Shown here: positions 24,161 to 31,390 of the stretch, piece after piece
Numbering within the stretch: position 1 is the stretch's first letter
Layout: each line of letters opens with the position of its first letter
NCBI GenBank assembly: GCA_900756035.1
Contig: CAAEIR010000049.1
Span: forward strand, 1 to 33,951
Length of the DNA: 33,951 bases
From: an uncultured Anaerostipes sp.
GTDB lineage: Bacteria > Bacillota > Clostridia > Lachnospirales > Lachnospiraceae
Direction: 5' to 3'
Program-made: the position numbers and the translations under genes
Notes under the pieces: model-generated
Told to the model about the DNA's origin: nothing
Database searches by the model: none
What the model saw: only the letters and a program-made list of their open reading frames with translations

Positions 24161-24238
24161 CGATATGCGACGGTTGTGACGGTATTTTATATAGCGTGTC
24201 GGTAGTGAAAATATCGTCACTATCGTCACGACCGTCAC
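24157..24238. repeat. Inverted iteron array, candidate replication origin
   Basis: Three tandem 9-mers on the right (TATCGTCAC at 24212 and 24221, GACCGTCAC at 24230) face four on the left in the opposite orientation (GTGACGATA 24157, GCGACGGTT 24167, GTGACGGTA 24176, GTGTCGGTA 24196). The AT-rich patch TTTTATATAG lies among the left-hand copies. Iterons next to a RepA-like ATPase gene suggest an origin, or autoregulatory sites. Confidence 0.65.
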
Positions 24239-24251
24239 GGAAAGGAGAAAC

Positions 24252-24494
24252 ATGGAAAGAAAATCACAGGTGCAGATACCAAAAGATTTATTACTGGCAT
24301 TGTTCCAGTATCATCTTGCCGGGAATGAGGAATATCTGCCGGAGATAGAAAAAGCATTGATGGAAAAATTAGACAGTATGGTAAAACGTCAGTTATATAC
24401 AACATTCAAAACAGCACCAACCGAGGAAGAACGGGAAAAGGCAAGACAAGAGTATTTGGATAAGTGTGGAATGCATGAGAACTTTCGTTGGTAA
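24252..24494 (+). CDS. Small conserved mobile-element protein, function unknown
   Basis: This 80-residue, highly charged helical protein has no membrane segment. It begins RKSQVQIPKDLLLALFQYHL and ends APTEEEREKARQEYLDKCGM. The same layout is familiar from small proteins of Firmicute mobilizable elements that lie between the replication and relaxase genes; no function is established. AAAGGAG lies seven bases before the ATG. It directly follows the iteron array, which could control it. The 174-base gap after it holds two hairpins, GCGTG/CACGC near 24522-24532 and GCCCTGA/TCAGGGC near 24617-24631. Confidence 0.65.
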   Translation: MERKSQVQIPKDLLLALFQYHLAGNEEYLPEIEKALMEKLDSMVKRQLYTTFKTAPTEEEREKARQEYLDKCGMHENFRW

Positions 24495-24668
24495 AGATTC
24501 TGCTTGATGACCTTATGACAGGAGCGTGCCACGCACCTGTAAATAGCAGACAAAGAGAAGGTTTGTAAGGTGTAGCCGGTAGTTGATTGGCGAAGAAAAA
24601 ACTTTTCAAAAGGGGGCCCTGATTCAGGGCGTCCCTGCGGAAATGATAAATGAAGGGAGAATGACACC

Positions 24669-24896
24669 ATGAGAGAAGGAAGATTAGGTTACAACAGTTA
24701 TAACAAAAGATATGGATTATTGTCATCAGACTTATGGATTGATACGGGATTTCACTGTGGAGAATGTCTGGAAGTTCTAGTTGATGATCAGTGGGTAAAG
24801 ACACGAATGGAAATGAATCTGGCGAGAGAATGGTATTTGGTTGGAACACCGTATTGCGGAGATCTGGAGTATGTACGGGCAAGGATACCGGAATAA
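24669..24896 (+). CDS. DUF5348 domain protein
   Basis: The 75-residue protein is nearly all one domain: REGRLGYNSYNKRYGLLSSD, then WIDTGFHCGECLEVLVDDQW and the basic-acidic end. The order of aromatic residues and the FHCGECLEV block match DUF5348 proteins, which are common in mobile elements of gut Firmicutes and have no known role. The fold is probably a small beta-barrel. GGGAG precedes the ATG. Confidence 0.75.
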   Translation: MREGRLGYNSYNKRYGLLSSDLWIDTGFHCGECLEVLVDDQWVKTRMEMNLAREWYLVGTPYCGDLEYVRARIPE

Positions 24897-25210
24897 AGCA
24901 GACAGGAAGAGTAATAGTCGGTTTGTTGTTAGTGAAAAAATAAGCCCGGATACGGGCAGAAAAAGAGGGCGGATACGCCCAAAATAAAAAACTAAAGACA
25001 AGTTATGGCATAAGCAAGTAGTATCTCACAAAGCCCTCGGCGTTTGAGAGCGAAATACACCCATCGCACAAATCAAAGATTTGTACTCAGGATATTTCGC
25101 CCTGCCGGGAGCTATTTGTGCCGGAAACGGCAGTTAGTTCGTAAACGGATGCCAATGCATCCACTCACAAATAATATGGCAGAAGTTACTTTGCCGAAGA
25201 CAAGGAGGGA
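24897..25210 (+). other. Gene-free, hairpin-rich region; oriT candidate
   Basis: This 314-base gap before the relaxase gene has two hairpins that share a GATA loop (GCCCG-GATA-CGGGC at 24944-24957; GGGCG-GATA-CGCCC at 24967-24980). It also has a nested structure: GCGAAATA (25050-25057) pairs with TATTTCGC (25093-25100), and inside it ACAAATC-AAA-GATTTGT (25068-25084). GCCG-GAAA-CGGC follows at 25120-25131. Such clusters directly before relaxase genes are typical of transfer origins. The nic site cannot be placed, although the stem ends in CGCCCT-like sequence. Confidence 0.5.
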
Positions 25211-26737
25211 ATGCCTATCGGAAGAAATTCATTTATTCAAATGACAAAACTAAGCAATGTAAAAGGCAGGATCACTTATATATCCAGTCATGCAAAACAG
25301 GAAAACCTCTATGCAGTTTATGAAACCACAGAACGGAAATTCTGGCGGGAACTTGCAAAATGTAATCAGGAAGAATTTGCAAAAAGTGGAACAGAAGGAA
25401 AATGTATTGAGGCAAGAGAACTGATCATTGCTTTGCCAGAGAGTTTTACAGAATATCAGCCGGATAGATTGCTGCAGCTTTTTACAAATCATTTTAAACA
25501 GAATTATGGAACAGAGTGTATTGCTGCTTTGCACCACAATAAAAGAAAGACCAATTATCACATTCATTTGATATTTGCAGAACGGAAACTACTGGATGAA
25601 CCAATCATTAAGATTGCCAGCAGAAATATGTTTTATGATGAAAATGGAAAACATGTCCGAACCAAGAAAGAGATATTAGGAGAAGATGGCGAGATTCGGG
25701 AAGGCTGCAGTATTGTGAAGAAAGGAGAAGTCTATGAGAAGAAGCTGTTTACTGCGAAAGATGAACGCTTCAAGAGCAATTCATTTCTGGATGAGGTAAA
25801 GCATTCTTATACAGATTTAATCAATATTTATGTGCAGGACGATAAACAGACACTACAGGTATTTGAGCGTGGCAGTGTTTATCTTGCAACAAAGAAAATC
25901 GGAAAAAATAATCCGAAGGCACAGGAAATAGAAGCAGATAACCAAAAACGCCGGGAATGGAACAGAGCTGTTGATATGGCGTTGATTAGTGGAGTGCCGG
26001 AACCGAAGATAATGGAAGTGAAGCGGAAAGAAATCACGGAGCCAATCAGGGAATCAATTGCCCGGCGTGGAAACAGACCACGATTATTTTCCAGAGTTGT
26101 AACAGTGGCTGTTGATGCATTGGAGTTTTTAATAGCAAGTGTGCTGTTTAAGAAACCCAGGGAAGTGCCAAAACAGATAGAGCAAACGGAAACAGAACAC
26201 CCAAAGCATGTTGCTGAAAATAGCACGGCAGCAGTCAAGACAACAAAAGAAGAAAAGGCAGAACCGGAACAACCTAAAATGACGAGGCTTGCATCAAAGT
26301 ATCCGAAACTATTTAAAGTGAATAAAGAGCTGGAAGATCAAAACGGTGCAATTCAACAGAAACAAAAACAGCTTTCTGCAAAGAAGAAAGAACTGTCAGA
26401 GGTTAAGGGATGGTTTAAAGGAAGAAAGAAAAAAGAATTGCAGAAAGAAATTGTTGAACTGAAAAGCCAGATCAGAGATATGAAAGATTACCTTCCAAGG
26501 CTTGTGCAGAAGATCGGTTATAGAAGTGTACAGGAATTTTTAAAAGATTTTAAGGATTCTCAAACTGAGTATAGCCAGTATCGGACTGCAATAGAAAAAT
26601 GGAAGAAGGAAACGGGCAAAGAGCCAGTAGCACATGGTATTAGAGCAAAGCTGGCAGAAAAGAAACAAGAAATACAGAATGAACAGAAAAATAAACAGCA
26701 TACCCGTAGTCAGAACAAAGATCGGGGAGCAAGATAG
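25211..26737 (+). CDS. MobA/MobL-family relaxase
   Basis: The protein has 508 residues. The relaxase domain covers the first ~240 residues. It starts GRNSFIQMTKLSNVKGRITYISS and has the metal-binding His cluster around AALHHNKRKTNYHIHLIFAE (H-I-H at 117-119). The Tyr candidate for nicking is in GRITYIS. The C-terminal half is charged with long coiled coil (about 365-440, rich in Lys/Gln/Glu). It should nick oriT and pilot single-stranded DNA to a helper conjugation system. GGAGGG is only 1-2 bases before ATG 25211, but MPIxRNxF is a normal family start. ATG 25241 is a less likely alternative. Confidence 0.88.
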   Translation: MPIGRNSFIQMTKLSNVKGRITYISSHAKQENLYAVYETTERKFWRELAKCNQEEFAKSGTEGKCIEARELIIALPESFTEYQPDRLLQLFTNHFKQNYGTECIAALHHNKRKTNYHIHLIFAERKLLDEPIIKIASRNMFYDENGKHVRTKKEILGEDGEIREGCSIVKKGEVYEKKLFTAKDERFKSNSFLDEVKHSYTDLINIYVQDDKQTLQVFERGSVYLATKKIGKNNPKAQEIEADNQKRREWNRAVDMALISGVPEPKIMEVKRKEITEPIRESIARRGNRPRLFSRVVTVAVDALEFLIASVLFKKPREVPKQIEQTETEHPKHVAENSTAAVKTTKEEKAEPEQPKMTRLASKYPKLFKVNKELEDQNGAIQQKQKQLSAKKKELSEVKGWFKGRKKKELQKEIVELKSQIRDMKDYLPRLVQKIGYRSVQEFLKDFKDSQTEYSQYRTAIEKWKKETGKEPVAHGIRAKLAEKKQEIQNEQKNKQHTRSQNKDRGAR

Positions 26738-26747
26738 GAGGACAATC

Positions 26748-27125
26748 ATGGAGAAACACATTATGGGAGAAAACGGAATTAGTTACACTTTAGGAGAGGA
26801 CGGTCTGTACTATCCAGATCTGTACCTCCCGGAAGAGACAGAGTATTCGATTGGAAAGTATGGAATGCTGAGAAAAGCTTACTTGAAAGAGCATCGGAAA
26901 GGATTATATCTGGAGTTGGTGCTTGCAGGAAAGTTAAATGAGCATCTGCATCAGATTGACGAGGAATGTAATCAGATGATGGACAAATTGATGGAGCAGA
27001 TGAAAGAAAAGCAGGGAGTGACGGAAGAACTGAAGATGCAGGATCAGATGGAATGGGTTGGGAGAATGAATAATATCCGGGCTTGTGCGGAGGAGATTGT
27101 ATTGAAGAAAATCGTATATAGATAA
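26748..27125 (+). CDS. tnpV: TnpV-like transposon-encoded protein
   Basis: The protein has 125 residues. ISYTLGEDGLYYPDLYLPEE, then GKYGMLRKAYLKEHRKGLYL and a long amphipathic helix, match the TnpV proteins of Tn4451/Tn4453-type mobilizable elements. Despite the name it is not a transposase, and its role is unknown. AGGAGGA at 26736-26742 fixes the start at 26748, overlapping the relaxase stop region by spacing only. A terminator follows, so the mob operon ends here and the cargo begins. Confidence 0.8.
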   Translation: MEKHIMGENGISYTLGEDGLYYPDLYLPEETEYSIGKYGMLRKAYLKEHRKGLYLELVLAGKLNEHLHQIDEECNQMMDKLMEQMKEKQGVTEELKMQDQMEWVGRMNNIRACAEEIVLKKIVYR

Positions 27126-27130
27126 ATGGA

Positions 27131-27159
27131 AAAGGTGGTTATAGTTGCCACCTTTTTTT
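27131..27159 (+). terminator. Terminator after tnpV
   Basis: AAAGGTGG (27131-27138) pairs with CCACCTTT (27148-27155), followed by a run of T. It separates the mobilization operon from the cargo genes. Confidence 0.8.
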
Positions 27160-27232
27160 ACTGTAGGTGGAGCATGTTTGTAAAAATAGGATGGAGCAAT
27201 TCTCACAATTATGATAAAATTTGAATAGAACT

Positions 27233-28009
27233 ATGTCTGCGTTGGATATAATTCATGAGCTTATAAAGAATGTGAAGATTGGAATTATGAGAAATATGGA
27301 AAAGAAAAAAATGACGCAAGAAGACATTATGAAATTATTAGATTCTTGCTATGAAAAATGTTTAAATGGAATACCGATGGTCAGTCCCGGTGTTGAAGAT
27401 ATGGCAAATGATTATTTGTCAAAGCACGAGACAAAGGAAAAAGCTTGTAGGGATATGCTGAAAAATCAAATTGCCAAATGTACAACATCAGGAGTTGTAA
27501 CAGGACTTGGTGGCTTTATAACAATGCCAGTTGCGATACCAGCGAATATTGGAAGTGTAATTTATGTACAAATGCGGATGATAGCTTGTACAGCATATAT
27601 GGCTGATTATGATTTGAATAGTGATCAGACACAAACCTTTGTATATGCTTGTCTTGCAGGAGTTGCAGTGAATAGTTTGTTAAAACAGGCAGGAATCAAA
27701 TTTGGCATAAAATTTGCAAATGGTGTTATAAAAAAGATACCGGGCAAGGTCTTGACGAAGATTAATCAGAAGGTTGGTTTCAGATTTATTACGAAATTTG
27801 GTTCAAAAGGAATTGTAAATCTTGGAAAGATGTTACCAGGAGTAGGTGCTATTGTAGGTGGCGGACTGGATTTAGTGGAAACGAAGGTTATCGCAGATCG
27901 TGCATACAAATGGTTTATGACAGGAGATTTTTCTGTAAAAGGTGAGAGTAACGACGATGTTATAGATATAGATGATAATGATTATAATACAACGGAAATA
28001 AAAGAATAG
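27233..28009 (+). CDS. EcsC-family protein (element cargo)
   Basis: This protein of about 258 residues resembles the EcsC family. GVVTGLGGFITMPVAIPANI is followed by YVQMRMIACTAYMADYDLNS, then Gly-rich hydrophobic stretches (GKMLPGVGAIVGGGLDLVET) that could insert in a membrane. An acidic tail rich in Asp, Asn and Ile ends the protein. EcsC proteins have no settled function. The start is uncertain. ATG 27233 is used, but no clear ribosome site precedes it, and TTG 27221 or ATG 27287 is possible. An imperfect -10 lies at 27210-27220. The gene lies just ahead of the restriction operon promoter. Confidence 0.7.
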   Translation: MSALDIIHELIKNVKIGIMRNMEKKKMTQEDIMKLLDSCYEKCLNGIPMVSPGVEDMANDYLSKHETKEKACRDMLKNQIAKCTTSGVVTGLGGFITMPVAIPANIGSVIYVQMRMIACTAYMADYDLNSDQTQTFVYACLAGVAVNSLLKQAGIKFGIKFANGVIKKIPGKVLTKINQKVGFRFITKFGSKGIVNLGKMLPGVGAIVGGGLDLVETKVIADRAYKWFMTGDFSVKGESNDDVIDIDDNDYNTTEIKE

Positions 28010-28028
28010 AACATATGTTTGGGAGACG

Positions 28029-28057
28029 TTGAGAAAGGGTCTGTGCTATAGTATAAT
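28029..28057 (+). promoter_or_regulatory. Promoter of the restriction-modification / ATPase operon
   Basis: TTGAGA (28029-28034) and a perfect TATAAT (28052-28057) are 17 bases apart, ahead of the methyltransferase start at 28092. The four genes that follow have gaps of 16 bases or less, so this promoter can serve all of them. Confidence 0.7.
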
Positions 28058-28091
28058 AGCAAGAAATAGAAGGCTTGTAGGTAGGTGGAAT

Positions 28092-29579
28092 ATGCTAGAA
28101 AAAATTATAGAACTTACAAACGAATATATAGAGAGTATGCCGAAAAAAGAACGTAAAAAATACGGACAGTTTTTTACCAGCATGGAAACTGCCCGTTTTA
28201 TGTCTGGATTATATAACTTCGATGAGAAAACAGGAAAAGTAAGTGTGCTTGATGCAGGGGCTGGTTCAGGCATATTATCATGTGCTTTTATTGAGCGAGT
28301 GGAAACAATAGATTCTATTCAGGAGATTGAACTTACCTGTTATGAGAACGATGAAAATGTATTGCCATTGTTGAAACGTAATCTGGAATATTGCAAAGAA
28401 GAGACAAAGAAAAAAATCACGGTCAATATAATTGAAGATAACTATATTCTGAGTCAGTATTTGGATTTTAATCATATGTTGGGAGGAAATGCGGAGCCTA
28501 AGAAATATGATTTTGTAATTGGAAATCCGCCGTATATGAAAATTCCGAAAGATGCGCCAGAAGCAACAGCGATGCCAGAGGTATGTTATGGTGCACCGAA
28601 TTTATATTTCATTTTTGCGTCTATGGGATTATTTAATTTATATGAAAATGGAGAGATGGTTTACATCATTCCGAGATCATGGACATCAGGAGCGTATTTT
28701 AAACGTTTCCGGGAATATTTTCTGACAGAAGGGAAATTGAAACATATTCATCTTTTTGTCAGCAGAAATAAGGTTTTTGACAAAGAAAGTGTGTTGCAGG
28801 AAACAATTATTATTAAAGTAAAAAAGACAAGTGAAAAGCCAGAAACCGTTACGATTACATCATCGAAATCAAATAGTGATTTTGGGGAGCTGACATCATT
28901 AACAGTTCCGTATGATTTGGTTGTAGCAGGATCAGATTATTATGTTTATCTTGTGACAGATGAAAATGAAGTGGAAGTATTAAAGAAATTGCATAAATTT
29001 GATAAGACACTTCCGGCAATAGGAGTAAAAATGAAAACGGGATTGACCGTAGATTTCCGTAATCGTGATATTTTGAGGGATGAAGCGGAAGAAGGGGCAA
29101 TACCTTTATTTTATTCACAGCATATAAAGCAAGGAAAGGTAGAATTTCCAATCCAGAAAGAACATGAATATGTGGTGACAGAACAAAAGGGATTAATGCA
29201 AGATAACAAGAACTATCTATTTGTAAAGCGATTTACAGCAAAGGAAGAACCACGAAGATTACAGTGTGGAGTATATTTAGCTAAAAGATTTCCGCAGTAC
29301 CAAAAGATAAGTACACAGAATAAAATTAATTTTGTGGAGGGTGTATTAACGGAAATGTCAGAATGTCTGGTGTATGGGTTGTATGTATTATTTAATTCTA
29401 CACTTTATGATGAATATTATCGTATTTTAAATGGGTCTACACAGGTTAATTCAACAGAGATAAATGCAATGCCTGTGCCAGAGTTAGAGGATATTCAGGA
29501 AATGGGCAGAAAAGTGCTTAAAAGTAAGGATTATTCGGAGGCAAATTGCAATTTGATATTGGAGGGATACTGTGGATAA
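28092..29579 (+). CDS. N6-adenine DNA methyltransferase of a PstI-type restriction system
   Basis: The protein has 495 residues. The N-terminal KKYGQFFTSMETARFM (25-29 GQFFT) is typical of gamma-class adenine methyltransferases. DAGAGSG (54-60) binds AdoMet, and NPPY (145-148) is the catalytic motif. The C-terminal ~270 residues form the target-recognition domain. The neighbouring gene is a BsuBI/PstI-type endonuclease, so the likely target is CTGCAG with the A methylated, as in M.PstI and M.BsuBI. ATG 28092 has AGGTGG upstream. The start 63 bases earlier lacks a ribosome site. The stop overlaps the endonuclease start by 8 bases. Confidence 0.9.
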   Translation: MLEKIIELTNEYIESMPKKERKKYGQFFTSMETARFMSGLYNFDEKTGKVSVLDAGAGSGILSCAFIERVETIDSIQEIELTCYENDENVLPLLKRNLEYCKEETKKKITVNIIEDNYILSQYLDFNHMLGGNAEPKKYDFVIGNPPYMKIPKDAPEATAMPEVCYGAPNLYFIFASMGLFNLYENGEMVYIIPRSWTSGAYFKRFREYFLTEGKLKHIHLFVSRNKVFDKESVLQETIIIKVKKTSEKPETVTITSSKSNSDFGELTSLTVPYDLVVAGSDYYVYLVTDENEVEVLKKLHKFDKTLPAIGVKMKTGLTVDFRNRDILRDEAEEGAIPLFYSQHIKQGKVEFPIQKEHEYVVTEQKGLMQDNKNYLFVKRFTAKEEPRRLQCGVYLAKRFPQYQKISTQNKINFVEGVLTEMSECLVYGLYVLFNSTLYDEYYRILNGSTQVNSTEINAMPVPELEDIQEMGRKVLKSKDYSEANCNLILEGYCG

Positions 29580-30492
29580 GAAAATAGAGGAAACAAGAGA
29601 ATTTCTGCAAACAATAGGTATGCCTAAAGCACAGCTGGCAGATATATGCTGCTATGTGATACTGGCTATGGCAGGAATAAAGCCGGATATGTCATGGAGT
29701 GAAGCAACAAATGAGTGGATTCGTATTCATGATATTATTCAGTTTGTTAACACATTTTACGGTATGAGCTATGCAGAAAACAGCAGAGAAACATTTAGAA
29801 AGCAGGCTCTGCACAGATTCAGGACAGCTGCTTTGATAGAGGATAATGGAAAAGCAACCAACAGTCCGAACTATCGCTACAGATTGACGGAAGAAACAAT
29901 TAAAATACTGAGAACGATGGAAACACCAGCATGGAAAGAATCTATAAAGCGGTTTCTTTGTTATCATGAAAAGTTAATTGATTTGTATGCTTCTAAAAAG
30001 AAGATGACAATGATGCCAGTAAATATAAATGGTGAAAGCTTTAAATTTTCAGCAGGTAAGCATAATGAGCTGCAAAAAGCCATTATCGAGGAATTTGCAC
30101 CGAGATTTGCACCAAATTCGGAGTGCTTGTACGTTGGCGATACAATAGAAAAAGATTTGGTAAAGAATGTAGAAAAATTAAAAGAACTGGGATTTGAAAT
30201 TACGTTACATGACAAAATGCCGGATGTAGTGCTATATCGTGAGGATAAGAATTGGATCTATTTTGTGGAATCGGTAACATCGGTCGGTCCGATGGATCCA
30301 AAACGTATATTGGAAATTACAGAAATGACGAAAGATGTAACAGCAGGAAAAATATTTGTAACAGCATTTCTGGATTTCAAGACGTATAAGAAATTTGCGG
30401 AAGAGTTGGCTTGGGAGACGGAAGTTTGGATTGCTGAAATGCCGGAGCATATGATACATTTGAATGGTGATCGATTTATGGGACCGAGATGA
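29572..30492 (+). CDS. BsuBI/PstI-type restriction endonuclease
   Basis: The 306-residue type II enzyme is close in size to BsuBI and PstI. The N-terminal half is a winged-helix-like recognition region (YRYRLTEETIKILRTME). The C-terminal half has the family's SAGKHNELQKAIIEEFAPRF, GDTIEKDL and PDVVLYREDKNWIYFVESV (Asp218 and Glu233 are the probable metal ligands). The end, WIAEMPEHMIHLNGDRFMGPR-like, is strongly conserved in the family. GTG 29572 follows GGAGGG at 29561-29566. Overlap with the methyltransferase ensures coupled synthesis. It would cut CTGCAG if specificity is conserved. Confidence 0.9.
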   Translation: MDKKIEETREFLQTIGMPKAQLADICCYVILAMAGIKPDMSWSEATNEWIRIHDIIQFVNTFYGMSYAENSRETFRKQALHRFRTAALIEDNGKATNSPNYRYRLTEETIKILRTMETPAWKESIKRFLCYHEKLIDLYASKKKMTMMPVNINGESFKFSAGKHNELQKAIIEEFAPRFAPNSECLYVGDTIEKDLVKNVEKLKELGFEITLHDKMPDVVLYREDKNWIYFVESVTSVGPMDPKRILEITEMTKDVTAGKIFVTAFLDFKTYKKFAEELAWETEVWIAEMPEHMIHLNGDRFMGPR

Positions 30493-30508
30493 AAGGATGA
30501 GGTGTGAC

Positions 30509-31378
30509 ATGTTTTATTCTCCATTGAGATATCCTGGTGGAAAGGGAAAACTTGAACCGTTTATGGAATTATTGATTAAGCAAACGGGGCATCAGGGAGG
30601 AGTTTATGTAGAACCTTTTGCTGGTGGTGCAGGAATTGCGTTAGAATTATTGGAAAAAGAAGTTGTAAATGACATTGTTATTAATGATTTAGACAAGGGG
30701 ATTTATTCATTTTGGAAGGCAATTCTTACAGAAACAGATAGATTTATAACTGATATACGAAATGTAGAATTAACTATGGATGAATGGAACAGACAACGTC
30801 AGGTAATTGATAATTGTAATCGATATAGTTATGAACTTGGATTTGCAACTTTTTATTTGAATAGAACAAATAGATCAGGAATAATTAAGGGTGGTGTAAT
30901 TGGAGGAATAGAGCAAGCTGGTAATTGGAGAATGGATGCGAGATTTAATAGGGAAATCTTAATTGAACGTATCAGCAAAATTGCAAAACGAAAAAAACAT
31001 ATTCATTTATATAATAAGGATGTAAATTCTTTTATACAAAATTATTTGCCCAAGTATCACGATAATGCATTTGTGTATTTTGATCCACCATATTTTGGTA
31101 AGGGAAAACAGTTATATTTGAATTTTTTCTCATATGATGATCATGTACGGATTGAGAGAATGATAGATAATCAAGTTAATTGTGATTGGGTTATTACATA
31201 CGATGATGTTCAGGAAATTGCAGATATTTATCAGAATCATGTTTTAAAAAGATTTGATTTGAATTATAGTGCAGCCGTAAAGCGGAAAGCAAGTGAAATT
31301 ATAATATTTAAACGTCAAGATATGATACCAACGAACGATCAGTTGGAACAGAATGGAATTTGTGTGAATTTACGATAG
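30509..31378 (+). CDS. Dam/D12-class N6-adenine DNA methyltransferase
   Basis: This 289-residue alpha-class methyltransferase has YSPLRYPGGKGKL at the N-terminus, EPFAGGAG (35-42) for AdoMet binding and DPPYF (192-196) for catalysis. The recognition domain between them is short, as in Dam and DpnM. It is a second, unrelated methyltransferase in the same operon. Its sequence target cannot be told from sequence. GGATGAGG lies just before ATG 30509, 16 bases after the endonuclease stop. It is followed 12 bases later by the ATPase gene, with which it is likely to function. Confidence 0.9.
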   Translation: MFYSPLRYPGGKGKLEPFMELLIKQTGHQGGVYVEPFAGGAGIALELLEKEVVNDIVINDLDKGIYSFWKAILTETDRFITDIRNVELTMDEWNRQRQVIDNCNRYSYELGFATFYLNRTNRSGIIKGGVIGGIEQAGNWRMDARFNREILIERISKIAKRKKHIHLYNKDVNSFIQNYLPKYHDNAFVYFDPPYFGKGKQLYLNFFSYDDHVRIERMIDNQVNCDWVITYDDVQEIADIYQNHVLKRFDLNYSAAVKRKASEIIIFKRQDMIPTNDQLEQNGICVNLR

Positions 31379-31390
31379 AGGAGAACAGAG

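Noticed and set aside
24157..24238. Small CRISPR array
   Set aside because: The 9-base repeats are contiguous or closely spaced, without spacers of constant size, and occur in both orientations.
26748..27125. TnpV as evidence for a transposase
   Set aside because: TnpV proteins carry no transposase catalytic residues; movement here is explained by the tyrosine integrase.
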